Counted from the stretch's first letter, positions 12,054 to 25,845 are shown. The stretch: DNA of 64,000 bases from Anseranas semipalmata (GCA_013399115.1 VXAA01000167.1:484165-548164); one strand, 5' to 3'. Notes: generated by a model from the letters alone, not told the origin. Translations and numbers: made by a program.

Positions 12054-14179
12054 CCCAAGCTGAATTTGCTTCATTTCTATTTTGCTTTTCAATTAATACG
12101 TCAGCAGAGATCTCTAGTTACAATAGCTTCATGTTTCCTGGAAGTTCTGCGTCATGGGGCCAGATTTATCCCTGTTGTATTTTCCATTGACACTGAAATT
12201 ACACCAAGAATGAATCATCCCCTGGTGTTTATGTTCATCTGGTCTTATTTTTTACCTCAGACATTGGTAGTTTATATTAATCATGCAATACAGGTAGTAA
12301 TTTAATGATATTAAATCAAATTATGTTGTTTTGGGGACTTTGCAAAGACAAGAACAATGAAATAAAATTACGGAGGTCACAAATCCGGGCTAAACCTGTT
12401 TCTTTCACATAATGTTTGTAGTACTCATGGTAAGTACTAAACCCTCTTGCAGTCTATTTTTCATTGTTCAGAACAAAAGAAATGTAAGATGGAAAAAAGA
12501 TTTTAGAGATATTCTTTTATTTGGCAGTACAAAAGCTGCAGATACCTGTGACCCCTATACAGATCCAAAAGATGATTAGCAGTCAAGTAGCTTTAAGGTG
12601 ATGCACACTTAAAAACATACCAGCAAACCTTGTGAGGTTTGATATGCGCACTTAATGTAGAGTTAAATGATGGAACTTTGTGTTTGTTGATAATCCTAGA
12701 AAACTGCACATACCAAAAAGTTAAAATACTACCAAAGCTGAAAATATTTAAATCTAGTGGTTTCCTCCTCAACGCTGTCTGGTTGCGAGCAACACTGGCT
12801 GGGAGAGACAAATATAAGAAAAATGATATTTTTTATTCTCAGTTCAGTGCCTGTCTCCACTGGCCCTATACAGCTGATAAATAAATGGGCTACATCCCTC
12901 TATCTCTTGGCTGCAGTACATTCAATGAGGCTGTGGAGATGGTCCCTGCACTGCTGACATAGCAGGAGGAGCTGTAAGAGGGCAGAAGAGTTTCTGAAGC
13001 TGTGTCTTTGATTTTTCCCCGATCTGAGAAGCTATAGTAACTAGCCAGTTCCTATATGCTCCTTGTCCGCTGGCCAATATTTCAATGCGTGGTGGTGGGA
13101 CTGGTCCTGGCTGTGAGGTCCTGCCCTGCCTGCCCCTGCCAAGGAGGGCAAAGGGATGCTGGAAAGTAGTCTAGGTTTTATCTGGATCAGCATGATAACA
13201 AATACTCTTGCCTCCCACCGTACTAATGTTGAATTTCAACCTGCCACGAGGAGCCTTCTCTTTAGTGCATTGCAGGGAGCACTCTGCAAAGGAAAAACAA
13301 GTTGTAATAGCTTAATTAATGAAAGCAGACATCTTCACACATTAATAAAACTTATTCTGGAAGTCTTCTTTCCTGCATCTGCTCTTCTGTTATGCATATT
13401 GCACAGCAACCGCTTGTTTCTTGTGAAGTCTGTGTAGACAGGGAGTAATAGGTGGGGCAGGCTCTAATTACAGAAGGTGGAATTATGAGATCTCTGGAGC
13501 CTGCTTGCTGCTTTTTAAACTCACTCTGAGGCTGTTTCTGCCTCAGTTCTAGAGCAGAACTGTGAGCTGGGGAGCAAGAATGAGACCTAAGTTTTGCATC
13601 TTCAACAGTCAAGTGCTGCAATGGGCTGGAAACTTACTCTTTCAGCTCTGGCATAGAAGTAAAGCAGTTTGGGGCCAGGATAAATATATGTGTGGATGCT
13701 GGAGTGTGTCAGTAGGTCTTCCTTGCAGAAATGGCTGGTGAAGTGTGTTCCAGACTGAGGTAGGCAAAGGAAAAAGATCCTTGGTCCTTCAGAGGTGTGA
13801 GAGCTGGGGAGGGAGTCAAGGTGGGCATCATTTGTGATGCATATGTTCTAGTGCCCTTGCCTTTATACATATTTTTGTAGAAGTAAAACTTGAAATACCT
13901 AATCCTTGCATGCTTTCTTTTTTAAACCATGAATGAAACCAAGAGTAATATTTTGGAGTTTCATTTCATTTGTCAGTTTTGGTATTGTCAAAGCTATCAG
14001 CAAATTTAATCCCAGATTCACCAAAACATTGTGTCCAAAAGGAAAAGACAAGCTTTGACAACTGTATCTTTGCAAATTTGTGATAAAAGCATGAAGAAAT
14101 GACATACATTATTCACTAATCAGCCAGACAGTAAAAAGACTGTCTTCTTGCTTCTCCCTACCCAGCCACTCCAGACTGG

Positions 14180-14270
14180 AATGCTTGTTGAACACGTGAG
14201 ATACGCAGATTCAACTCCCTTGCAGTTCAAGGGGATTTGAGCCCATATCTCACAAGTTTACTAACTGCTG
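14180..14270. repeat. Inverted tRNA-like repeat element
   Basis: Two roughly 38-base arms are imperfect inverted repeats of one another. The left arm has GTGAGATACGCAGATTCAAC; the right arm, read in reverse complement, has GTGAGATATGGGCTCAAATC. Each arm contains a B-box-like word (GATTCAA / GCTCAAAT). The spacer is about 12 bases. The arrangement matches that seen at 36365-36495. This suggests an old dispersed element in sauropsid DNA, either MITE-like or made of head-to-head SINE pieces. Confidence 0.45.
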
Positions 14271-17200
14271 TTGTATGTGTTACTCCAGAGTGGATTTCTC
14301 TCAAGTACCCTTGTTAATTATGTGCAGGGTTGCACAGAATACTAAACCTTTTGGTGGAGAAGGGACAGGAACTGAGTTGTCTTGCCTATTTTTTCTCTTT
14401 TTTACCTTGGTGGATATTTGTTTATGTAAATTGGACCTACCCTGATAAGACAGATTAACAGTAACACTCAAGAATCCCCTGGAGTGGCTCAAACTCTCCG
14501 TGGGAGGTGGGAGACAAGAGCTTAACTGGCCCTAGGAAGTGCAGGGCTCCTGTATCTTCCAAATAATCATAACTCCAAATATTCCGTATCTTTGAAATTC
14601 TGTAACTCTGCGATATGGGGAGGAAGTGCTCATTATTTATTTCCTTGAATCTACCTCCTCTTGTGTTGCAAGTACAAAAGCCCAAATGCTTTGCTTGATG
14701 TTTCCTTCAAGGATGTTCATCTGTGAGGGAATGAGAGCGAAAGATGTAAGACCTCATTGTGAAAGATATAAGACTTCACTCATGAAAGCCTTTAGGGAAC
14801 AGATACAAGTGCCCATCACAACCTTCTGGTAGCAACCAAACAGGAGTGAACAAGCTGTTTTAAAATAATCCTGCTCAGCCTTAACAGGTCCTGCAGGCAT
14901 ATCAGCAGCACCTCTACATCAGAGACTGATGAGAGGTAAAGTAAAATTGGCAGGAATACTTACTGTTTTGAATGATAAATAATTATAATGGGGAAATGTA
15001 AAAGAAAGCAGAGGTAACGTGCAAAACTACAAAGGCTAATGTGGACATTTGCACATGAATGTGACTTGCAGTTCTTTATTTCTCAGTATGTGATCTTGAG
15101 CAAATTCAGACCAAGTACTGTCTTTGTTCACTGCTGTAATAGCTGCAAACCTCCTTAAAGGAAAGATGCTTTTACTTTTATCATCTTATCAACTTCACAT
15201 GAAATAGAAGCTGGCTTTCTAATATAGCCTTGTGTCTCAAGGTGCTCTGCAAAGTAGGAGCTTTGTAGACAGTGATTATGCACTGACATATAAGCAAATA
15301 GAAGGGACAGGTGTGTTTAACAATAACTTTTACACAGTGTTTTGTTTGAAAGCCTAGAAGAGCTGTCCAGCTGTGCTGCATAATCTTGTTACATTTTTTC
15401 ATGTCATAAAGTCAGTCTGACAGAGCTAGTACATGATGAAAAGAAATGGCTCTTACACGCATTTAAGTGGACCTCTAGTTTATCAGGCTGTTGCTAAACA
15501 ATGGTAACTTGGATTATGGTTTCCACGTGGTGATAGGTCTGTCTTTGTGTGGTTCTGACATAGGAATGCCATTTTCAATATGAATTAATGTATAACAAAC
15601 TGTTCATAAGTTGATTAAAGATTTATGCCTTGCAATACAAGTTCTCCAGTGTTTGAAACAACTATTGACACAATGATGGCAGTTCCCAAATGCTAATATT
15701 CCCCCACATCAGCTCATATCAATGTTATTTAGCTGTTGTTTAAATATTAAAACCTCAATTTTAGTTCAAAAATGCAGACATCATAAAAGATAAGACTTAC
15801 TTGTTTTTTATGAACTGAAAAGGCAGGAGGGGACTGAAAGTACAATTTATTCCTAGATTTAATTTGAAGTGGCTTGCTGATTAGGGCAGTGCTTTTCACT
15901 TCAGAGTAATATCTTTGTTTTGCTTGCAGGTTTTGGAACAACATGTCCGTATTATGAATTCACTCTGACAAATATTTCTTGTCTCTCTCTTTCAAACAGA
16001 AATCCAATGCACAGCATGAGCAAATGTGAATCTCATATTTGGAGAAGCATGATAAGCATTTCAAAATTCAACCCAATTGCCATCAAATATATTTCTCATT
16101 AGAAAGAGAGACTAATTAATCTACTAAAGCTTTTCACTGTGGATGATCACAGTTGCTTTCATTTCTTTCATGAGAGCATCCTTGGAAGTATGTGGTATTT
16201 TAAACTATGGATAAAACCTAGTAGTCTGTGTTTTACTTTGAGAAGACAGGTTTATCATCAGATTCAAGAGCGTGCCTTCTCAGAGATACCTCTTTGTAGG
16301 ATACTCAGATTCTTTTATGAACAACTAGGGATATACATTCTTCTGAATTTGCACTCCAATGACAGCACTTAGCTACGTATATAGGATGACATGAATTTGA
16401 CTTGGCTCTATGACTGACTAGTATAAGCATGTCAGAGTTTACACAGAAGTTTTGAAACTTGTGTCTGGGCTACTAGGGCTCTTAAATCTCCACGGATTCT
16501 CTTTAAGGAACAGCTTTCACTGCACCTAGATATCAATAGTCACTTGGTAGCAGAGTGTAACATTCCCTGGCATTGGCTTTTTGTGATCATCCTGATCCAG
16601 ACTAACTCTAACAGTGACCTTGCGATTTCTGTCAAGTGACCTGGACCTTCTCATCAAAGATGGGATGATATAGTTTATTGATTTTCTTTCACTGAAGTAT
16701 TATGTGTTATGGTCTAGGAAGCATGCTTAACTCAGCATATCTGCCACCAACAGTAACTTCACAGCACCTTATTTTCCATTCATAATACTGCAGTTGTTCT
16801 TCTGGGTTTAAAGGCTTTATCAGGGTGGTTTCTGATGGCTTGTGATTAGGTTGCATTCCCACCAATGCTCAAAGGTGATTAAGCTATTCCCTTCCAAAGA
16901 ACACAGCCTTGTATTTTTACTGCATGTATTTTACTCAGTAATCATTCCATGCAAAAGTAGCTCTCCTGGGAAGGAATGGCAGAAGCTCAGGTTCTTCTAG
17001 AGCGGTGAAAAACTGGTCTGTAGTGTTAAGGCCCTCCTTGATCTCTTCTTCTGGACTCATAAATTATGAATTCCATTCTTTCCAGTTTCAACAACAGGGT
17101 TGGGGTGTGTTATGTACTTTGTTGTAGCCTCTGTCTTGGTTGTGATGGCAGTCTTTAGAGAAAGCAAAGTGTCTGAGAAATGCCTTGGATCTAGTTTTCA

Positions 17201-20200
17201 TGCTTGGTGAGGAAGTCTGGTAAGACCACAGCTGACTCTACAACATTTGTCAAACCGTAAGGGTTAAAGCAGAATTCTGAGCCACTGTTGGCAGCATGAG
17301 CCATCTCATTAGAAACTCTTGGAGATGGGGACTTCAGGTAAGCATTTCTTGCTTCTGCATTACAGATTACTGTATTTTAACACTTAGGCTGTTGCAGTGG
17401 TATGCCCAATTTGTATGGGTAACTGACTTGCTCTTTTCTGTTTGCTTATGAGAATGATACAGATTCCAGCAAAACTGTTGGATTGTCCATGCAGTTTCAC
17501 ACAGCATGCAAGTTGTGCTGCAGGGAGACGTCTCTAATTTTGGGAGAGGTGGGATTTCAGAATCCCATTTATTAGCGTTTTCTACTCACCAATGTAGATA
17601 TTTTCCTCATTATTTTTCTCCCATGTTTTTTCTGTAGTGCTGCAAGATGTATACAATCTGAGATTTACCCTTACCAGAAGTCAACTATTTCCCTGCCCTG
17701 GTGTCCCCACCTGTGTTTAATCAGAGTAAAAGGGTGTTGTATTTATGCCTTAAGTATGCTACTTGCAGTAATGTTAAATGCTTCTTCTCCACAGAGACAT
17801 GTAATCCAAGTCACAATCCTGCACAAAGTAAATGTTGCTCTACAGCCTTGTGACTTAATCTATGCAGACAAACTCTAATTACATGAACAATTACCTCTTG
17901 TAATAGTATATCATAAGGTCAGAGTGAGTGTTCCTAGATATTCAGTTTTGATTTAGCTCACAGGTTGCGACTTCTTGCAAAACATGAAGAGGGTTCAGGT
18001 TCCTCAGAGTTGATGATGCTGTGGAGCTGGGCTCACCATGGCTCTGATTCTAATGAAGATAGTGGGGGACATATCATACTTCACTTCATGTTGTAGTTTC
18101 AGGGGAGTTTTTGTTACAGGCATTCCAATGATGTTCTTATTCAGAGCACATATCTAATTTCAAGCAGTCTCTGCTAGTCTAGTGCCATTAGACATATTGT
18201 TTGCACAGTTGGTAGAATTTTGAGGAGTGTTGAAAGTAACAAGTGGATTCACTTGTATCTTTAAATTGCCAGGGAAACACAACCATGCAATCAATTTTTC
18301 CTGTGACATTGCCATCCTCAGCCAGCTTTGTTGAAAGTGTGTAGCTTCAACATGTGAAGCACTGATGACTTTAGTTATTCTCTATTACATTTAGAGTAAG
18401 AGCTCACCATTTGTGTTTTACAGCAACTGAAACTCTTCTGGGAGATTTACTGCACAGTGAATTGCAATTGCTGAAGTCAAAGGGAGTTTTCTGTCTATCT
18501 GAGCAGTAGCAGCACCTTCAGCAAGGCAGAAGGATTGGCTGTGGGACTTGGAATATTCCAGGAGGAAAGGTATATCAAACATTCAGGTGGTTATGGGGAA
18601 GAAGCAACAGCATTCAGCAATCGTTTAAAAATGTGTATGCCCCGTCTTTATTAGCAGAGGAGTCTGACTTGTTCATAATCTGGCTAGAAAGACTTGGGCA
18701 AGTAACTCCATGAAGTGATTTGGGAGTGCTCCATCATGGCAGCTGAGCATACACACCCAGGAGGGAGTGTGAATTCTGAATGAGTGATTCAGAAAACGCA
18801 GTAAGTCATGCTACTGGCAGTAAGAGTAAGCCTGATTTCTGCCTTTAATTGTATTTATTTAAATCTTTTAGCTTTTTATCAGTAGCCAAATTCTCTGCAA
18901 TATGCTGAATGCGTATATAGAGATTTTTTTATTTTTATTTTTGACTGATGTCACTGACACTGTCCCCAGAAAAACAGGTTGTTTCTGCTGCTATATTTCC
19001 CTGCATGGTTACAGAAGAGATTGTGAAGAAATTTTGAACCAACTATGTCTTTTGTTTTTATTTAGTTTTTGTCTAATTTTATCATTTCTATTTCATTGTC
19101 CTAGAAATTGTATTAGCCCATCTGTGTTACACCTCTGAAAAGCAAGGATCAAAAATCTCCCATCTTCCACGAGAGCACTGGGGAATGGTGGAAATAGTGA
19201 ATATTCTGTTCACAGTTTTGGTCCTGCACTTGTGGTGTTATTGCCATCTAGATCTTTAACTGTTAGTACCTCAGTCAGGAACTTGTTGCTCCTTACATTT
19301 AATATAAGAGCAAAACTCAATTTGCAACATTTTTCAGGCTATGAAGGATAAAATTGAGATTTTAACCATAGTTGATGCCATGAGTCTCTCATCTATAACT
19401 TTTAGAGCTGCTGGAATCCAGTCAATTGCATTTTCTTCTGTAATACAGGAGAATTGAATACTGTAATGTCTATTTCCCTCTCTTCTTCTCTCTATTCCCT
19501 TTTCCCTTACATCGTAGTTTGTGTCTAGAAAGGTTTCCTGATTCTCACTAGGTGACTTTTGTTTCCAAACCTGTGTTCAATGACTGCTAGGATCCTGACA
19601 CCCATACTAGAACTGAAAAGGCATGTAAAAAGCTTGGAAATCTGAGACACTGGTTCAGAACAGGGCACAGTCTGGCTTTCAATGAGATACAGTTTTCAGA
19701 GGCTTTAATCCAACTAGCTGAGAATTTCATTGGCATGGTTACACAAAGGAATTGAGAACTGGTCATCTGCAAAGCAACTTTAATATATCTATGCTTTTAA
19801 ACAAGCTAGCTCATCTCTGTAAATGCCAAAAATTACATGGTTTTTGTGGTGCCTTAGGAAGCTCAGCTGCTTTTCCAGCTTATTGTTAGTTCATATCTTT
19901 CCTTTTTGCCACCAAAAAAGCTAAGAAATCACACTGCCTCATTTAGAATAAGCTTTGTTTAGAGGATAAAAATGCAAAACAAGTCTTCAGGAGCCCCCTT
20001 TTTTCAACATCCTTTGAGGCTGACTTGTGGTTTGGCTTTTTGCTTTTTCCACAACGGGTGACCTCCACACACAGCTATCCCTCTAAGCGAGCTTATTCCG
20101 TTTGCTCTGAAGTATCTGACCAGCCGAATTCTGTTGTACAAAGCTTCACATAGAGCAAGAATTTTTCCTGAAAAGCTTTCATCAGTCAAGAGACAGAATG

Positions 20201-21444
20201 AACATATACATCTTGTTCTGAAATTTCAAGGGGATTTGGGTAACAAAATACTTCTAAATACACAGTCTCACTCCTGTTGCCTTATAGCTTGCTGCCCACA
20301 GCTTTTGTTTTCCATAACAATATTAGAATATGTTAGGGCTCCTGTGGCCTAACTTCCTATTGTAAATCTCACACTGAAACCCTCTGTCATCTGAACTGCT
20401 GCATACACTAGATATTTATAGACAGAGAAGGATACAGTGGCATCCTTCTTACCACAGCAAAGAAGTCTGCTTCTTTACACAGAGGAATTAGCGTCACGTA
20501 TAGATGCTTGCAAGGATAAATCAGATGCAAGTTCAACACTGAAACCACAATTCTGTGGATCACTAATAAATAGCTGCCATCTGCTAAAATGTATGGGTGC
20601 TGCATACATTTCTTTTTAGTGCCACAAACCTTCTTTTATTTCTCTGCCAAAGGCTAATTTTCAGCTTTTCGGTATTACCCTTTGCCTGCATGCCTTCTCA
20701 ATTATAAGTGCAGTGCCCATTTCAAACTACGGCTTTTACCTATATTTCATTTCTTAGTAAAAAGAAGGCATAATTGCTGGCATTCTGGCTACTTCATATT
20801 TAATGAGGAAGTAATCATTAAAATTAAGCCAAACCTTAGATCTCAGTAAAGATCTCCTTTCATGAACTTGGGAATTGAAAACATTTATGTGGACACCTAT
20901 ATAAATCACCTATGTCTGTGTAGGTAATTTAAAGGACCTGGATCTCATTCTGCTCCAGCTGCTGTGCCTCTGTGCAGAGCTAGAGCTGATTTGTAAAAAA
21001 AAAAAAAAAATTAAAAAAAATCTGCAACAAGTAATAGGTAACAAAACTGGTATCCTTTACAAATGTTTAACTTCCCAGGTGCGATAGCTGAATGTGTTAT
21101 ACAACAGCAGGACAGATTTGAGCATGCACTATTTGCATAATTGAAAGAAATGATATTGATTAACGGAATTCTCCTGATGTATAATTTTTTTTTTTTTTTT
21201 GAATTTGTCTCAGCTATGGGCTTTGCAAATCATCTTCTAGGGAAGTTTAAAGTATGAATCCAAAGGTAAACCATTTCCGAGATCTGTTGGTTTGCTTGAG
21301 CGCATAAAATATTTTCAGAATACGAGTATTTAAAACTGTGATCCTATAATGAACTAAGTAATGGTCAAAAAGCAAAAGCAACACTGATTAAATTAAAACA
21401 TTTATATCTGATTTAGGGATATTAATGGTCTACTTGCCTGGCTA

Positions 21445-21679
21445 TTCTTTTCTTTTCTTTTCTTTTCTTTTCTTTTCTTTTCTTTTCTTTTCTTTTCTTT
21501 TCTTTTCTTTTCTTTTCTTTTCTTTTCTTTTCTTTTCTTTTCTTTTCTTTTCTTTTCTTTTCTTTTCTTTTCTTTTCTTTTCTTTTCTTTTCTTTTCTTT
21601 TCTTTTCTTTTCCTTTCCTTTCCTTTCCTTTCCTTTCCTTTCCTTTCCTTTCCTTTCCTTCTTTCCTTCTTTCTTTTAA
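21445..21679 (+). repeat. Compound (TTTTC)n-(TTTCC)n microsatellite
   Basis: About 165 bases of nearly perfect TTTTC units run straight into about 60 bases of TTTCC units and a short CTTTC-like end. The whole 235-base tract is pure pyrimidine on the plus strand apart from its first bases, so it can form triplex (H-DNA) structures. It yields long artefactual open frames of repeated KRKE/LFFSF residues on both strands. Confidence 0.98.
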
Positions 21680-24123
21680 GTTGATATGTCCCTGTAGAAA
21701 GACACACATATTTTTGACAATAATAATGATGAATAAGTCAATTTTTGAAGGAGAAAATAGAATATACAAAAGAGTAAGTTCACTTATTTATAGAGTAAGT
21801 GTCTGGTAGGCCAGAATGTCAAAGCAAAAATGTTTGAAAGTACACTTTTCCCCACTCCTTTAATATGACATCAGTATATGCTTACTCTTTTATTCTGTAT
21901 GCATTATTACATTTTATGCAGTCATTCCAGTGGTCACCAGGAATGTAAGATTATGACTTATTTCACTTGTATTGGGCTTAGAAGTATGAATAAATATAAA
22001 TGAGGCAATTATGTGGAATATTTTGGCAATTGTTTGTCCAAATACTATGATATGCACTGCAGGTTTCTATCTTCTGCGCAGATCCAGTTTTGGATGTTGC
22101 TAACAGATAAATTATATGCCTGTTTCTATCAGAAACATTTGTATTTTTTTGGAACTTTTTAGACTAGAAATGATATATTGACTAAAAAGGGTGACTGTTT
22201 TATGTTGCTAAGCAAAGAGAAAATTATTTAATAAAATCAAATAGCCACTGTAGGTATAACTGCTTATATTTATAATGGATGTTTTTCTTTTGGCATTTCA
22301 ACGGTAGAAATATATACCTCTAAAACAAAAGTATCTGCATTTTGTTCATATTATTGTTATGAATATACATACTGTTGGGATATACAGCCTTGCTGATCTG
22401 AAACATGTGGAAACATGGTATTTGGCCAAAGATTTGCTACTCTTACGAATGATAGCATTTGTGGATGGCAATGCGACATTGTCACCATTTTGAAACATTT
22501 ATTTCTGTAGAGATAGCAGAAATTTGGAGAATAAATGTTAAGTGGGGAAAGCCCTTGCTAGCTAGGAATTCTTAAAATGACTGATTAAGCCTGTGAAAGG
22601 TCTGCATTATTGACTTAGAGCCTGTTACTGGCTAAGAAATTCTGCAGTAAAAAGTGGTGTGAACAAACCTACTATTTGTTTCAAAGACATTGCTGGACAG
22701 GGAGAATTTCTTTCTTCCCCTTCACATGTATTGTGTTTTGGATATTTGTGATCTACGGTAAAATAGAAGGAAATTTTCAGCTTCAGGTTTTTCTATAGGA
22801 CAGAGAAACATAGATCTTAAATGTAAGTATTATGACTACCTTTCCATCTGGATATACTGAAATCAGAACTTTTTTTTTCCTGCTAACTCTACGTCCATTT
22901 CTGTGAATCAGATATTTTATCCGGCCTAACCGTAATTAGTCTCTGCTTTCTATTGTTTGCATACTTTTTATCTGTTTCTTAGTTTACAGTTAATGCTTTA
23001 TATTTTATATAGATATTAACGGCTTCCTCTCTCCTACAGTTCTATTTTTGGGAAAGAAAATAAAAGAACTTGTTATATTTTATATCATCTTGTTCATTAA
23101 TTTTAAAATGAGAAAAGGTATTTTAATTTTAAATTTACCCTTCCTGAAAAAATAGACTCCATTTTTCTTAGAATGAGTGTCGGGACTTTTATGTAGACAA
23201 ACTTCCAAGCTCTAAATATCTGGATTGCCATTTTTGTTTTCCCTTTGAGTGCCTGTAGTTATTTTTAAGATTTTCTTCATATTAATAATATTTAGCAGGG
23301 CACTTGCTTGGCTGAATGTAAATTGATGGCAGAGTTCAGTTTTCCTGTCTGTGCATTGGGTTTGTCAAGGACAAACAATGAGGACACAGAGCTCAGGGAC
23401 TGCAAAACATATGTCTTAGCTGAGGAAACATTGTCTTCCATCACAGCAGGATTTCTGCCATATTCGAAAAAGTTAATACTAGGCAACTCCCTTCAAAATT
23501 TTTAGTAAATTGAAACAGTGACATTCTTGCTACAAATGTGTATGATACAAAGTTGCTGATGTACTGCTGTTCATGCCCCCCTCCCTTTCTTTGTTTCTTT
23601 TTTTTTTAATTTAATTTAATTTAATTTAAATTTTATTTTATTTTATTTTATTTATTTATTTTTATTCTGAGGGTTCAGCCTACAAGCCTCAGGAAGTGTT
23701 TCTGGAAGTTTATGAAACATTTCATATACGTCATATTCATATGGGTAATGACCTTGCAAATTAAACTTTGATGGACTGGGTACTGCTGTTACTCAACAGT
23801 ATAAGGACTAAGTATAAAATGCCAGAGACAATACTTAGACTGAAAGTATAGTCACTTAAACTTTTTACCTGTGCAATTATCAGACTTTATTAATTTTATT
23901 TTTGTGTGCCCAGAGGTTCTGAGTCCTCCCTCTGCTGCACGCTTTACAGAGGATTAACTTTGATGCTACCTTCCACATTTTTATTGCAATGAGCTTTTGA
24001 TTCCTGCTCTATTCAGACTTGTGAGGATGCTGAAAGTCTTATCTGTTATTTTGGAGAGAATACTCAAGAGAACTGACTGCCTGCTGCACTTGCTTGCCTT
24101 CAGCGTTAAAATGGAACCAGAAC
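21680..24123. other. AT-rich non-coding stretch
   Basis: No gene is supportable here. It contains an AT pentanucleotide repeat at 23598-23668; the rest looks like unique intron or intergenic DNA. Confidence 0.6.
23598..23668 (+). repeat. (TTTAA)n/(TTTTA)n AT-rich simple repeat
   Basis: A T run leads into four or more TTTAA units and then several TTTTA/TTTA units. The pattern is directly visible; it may be a decayed poly(A) tail in reverse orientation. Confidence 0.9.
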
Positions 24124-24124
24124 C

Positions 24125-24535
24125 ATAGAATCATAGAATGGTTGGGGTTGGAAGGCACTTCTAAATATCATCTACTCCCACTCCCCTGCAATAGGCAGGG
24201 ACATCTTTCACTGGATCAGGTTGCTCAAAGGCTCCATCCAACCTGACCTTGAACACTTCAAACGGTGGGGCATTTACAACTTCTCTGGACAACCTGTTTC
24301 AGTGTCTCACCACCCTCATTATGAAAAATTTCTTCCTTATACCCAATCTAAATCTACCCTCTTTCAGCTTAAAAACATTGCCGCTTGTTCTGTCACTGCA
24401 GGCCCTGCTAAAAAGTCTCTCCATCTTTCTTATAAGACACCTTTACATATTGGAAGCCCAAAGTAAGGTCTCCCTAGAGCCTTATCATCTCCAGGCTAAA
24501 CAACCCCAACTCTCTCAACGTCTCCCACCCCTTTA
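24125..24535 (-). mobile_element. CR1 LINE, truncated, with ORF2 C-terminal remnant
   Basis: The plus-strand left end ATAGAATCATAGAATGG is the reverse complement of the CR1 terminal octamer repeat, so the element runs on the minus strand. Minus-strand translation gives recognisable pieces of the CR1 ORF2 C-terminus: LRELGLFSLE near the right end and a degraded FEVFKVRLDGA segment near the left, broken by stops and frame changes. It is 5'-truncated and non-functional. Confidence 0.92.
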
Positions 24536-24699
24536 AAAGCAAGAATGTTTTGAACAACATGGAAATAAAGGATTTTTTTTTTTTTTTTCTGAGGAGAATG
24601 GTGAAACAGCAGAAAGAATCCAGAACTTGGGAAAAATCTGCTCCCATATTCTCATGAAAAACATGTTTCAATTAAGCTGTTATTTCCTTCTTTCCTGCC

Positions 24700-25040
24700 T
24701 CCCCTTTCTTACAGTTACAATGACCTGAAAAGCGAGAAGGGAGAACTCTCCCAGACCTACAGGTCTCCCCAAAGCAGAAGAAGCAGGAAGGGCTGAGGAG
24801 CAACAGTGTCAGGCACCTGCCCTAGGGCTAGTGAAGGTGCACAGGGTAGCCCCATCCTCGACCTGCGCAGCCACTGCTGTGGGAAGAAGGAGTGTGTGGG
24901 TGGACCTGAAGGCAGATGTGGGGCTTGGGAAGGAAGTTGTTCTGGGGAGCAGAAGACAACCTCTTGTTTCCCATTTTAAGCTGTGTGAGATAGTAACTGC
25001 CCAGGAGATAGAAAGGGAGAAGCCCAAGTTGTGATGAAAT
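24700..25040. other. GC-richer island of unknown nature
   Basis: About 340 bases between the CR1 remnant and the AT-rich DNA leading to GC-rich repeat copy B. It is purine-rich on the plus strand and has overlapping short open frames on both strands. No repeat family or protein domain is recognised. It may be an exon with UTR, or an unclassified repeat. Confidence 0.3.
24715..24796 (+). other. Possible terminal exon after a strong acceptor
   Basis: A long pyrimidine tract ending CCCCTTTCTTACAG precedes this segment, which is among the best acceptor-like sequences in the window. The frame taking one leading base reads YNDLKSEKGELSQTYRSPQS and continues with a basic stretch to a TGA at 24794-24796. 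The following 250 bases are unusually GC-rich for the area. No good donor, no clear poly(A) signal and no in-phase partner exon were found, so coding status is weakly supported. Confidence 0.15.
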
Positions 25041-25544
25041 AAGTAAAGCTCGCATTCTTTCACAGGTTTAACCTGTAAGTTGGGAGGTTTCTGATTAATG
25101 TCATTTTGAGTAGGTGATAATGAAATACTATTTATTCCAGTCTACAAATCCTTGCTCTGAACTACTTACTATCTAGTTTAAAAGCAGGGGAAAAAAAAAA
25201 AAAAACTCAACTCTCCATCAGCATGTCACTTTTTTTCTTTCAGGGAAGCTGCATAGTTTCTGAGGCACTCTGGGAGAGCAAATGTCAACACTGTGTGGAA
25301 GATTTATGTCCATTTACAAACAAAGTCTGTTGAATCAATTATGAGTGCACATATAATATATGTCACACCAAATCTGGGTATGTTGTTTTTCCATGCAAAA
25401 TTCAGATTCTTACACAGCGCTTCTGATTTCAAAGTTGCAGTTCTTTGTTCTGAAAGTCCATAGTTGCTGTTATCTGATATTTATGGAATGGAGACTCTGG
25501 GCAGTCAGATACATGGGGCTGGGAGCAGTTGTTGGGTTACCTTT

Positions 25545-25845
25545 CTTTTCAGGCCCTGCCCCAGGAAGGCTGCAGCAGGGCCGGTCTCCAGCTCCCCACA
25601 GCCCTGCCCTGCCTGGTCATGGGCCCCAGCCAGTTGGGCCTGTCTGTGTCCCAGCCTGGCCTAGGCCCTTCCCCATCCCCAGGGATGTGCCTGGTGCCTG
25701 GGGCTGGGGCTGCCTCTGGTGCCCCCCCAGCTGCTCCACTCCTGGCTGGGGCCTAGGATGGGCCCTGGCTGCCAGGCCCTGACGGACCCCATGGTCAGCC
25801 CCTGCCAGCCCCACAGGGACCAGCCAGCCTTTGCGTCACCTTGAC
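25545..25845 (+). repeat. GC-rich dispersed repeat, copy B
   Basis: Homologous to the minus strand of 466-760, with the same order of shared words and an identical 20-base stretch at 25583-25602. It differs by many small substitutions and indels, so the copies are old. The copy is followed after about 35 bases by an A24 run. Family unknown to me. Confidence 0.6.

Larger units (their letters stand above)
11342..21444. other. AT-rich non-coding stretch
   Basis: No supportable gene. It contains a T25 run (12029-12053), an inverted tRNA-like element near 14.2 kb and scattered short runs of A or T. Short open frames show no domains and no consistent splice context. A GTAAGC donor-like site at 17338 has no convincing upstream acceptor with an open frame. 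Confidence 0.6.

Noticed and set aside
21402..21769. 100-115 codon open frames rich in KRKE or LFFSF
   Set aside because: They are translations of the TTTTC/TTTCC microsatellite; a five-base unit gives an open frame on both strands.
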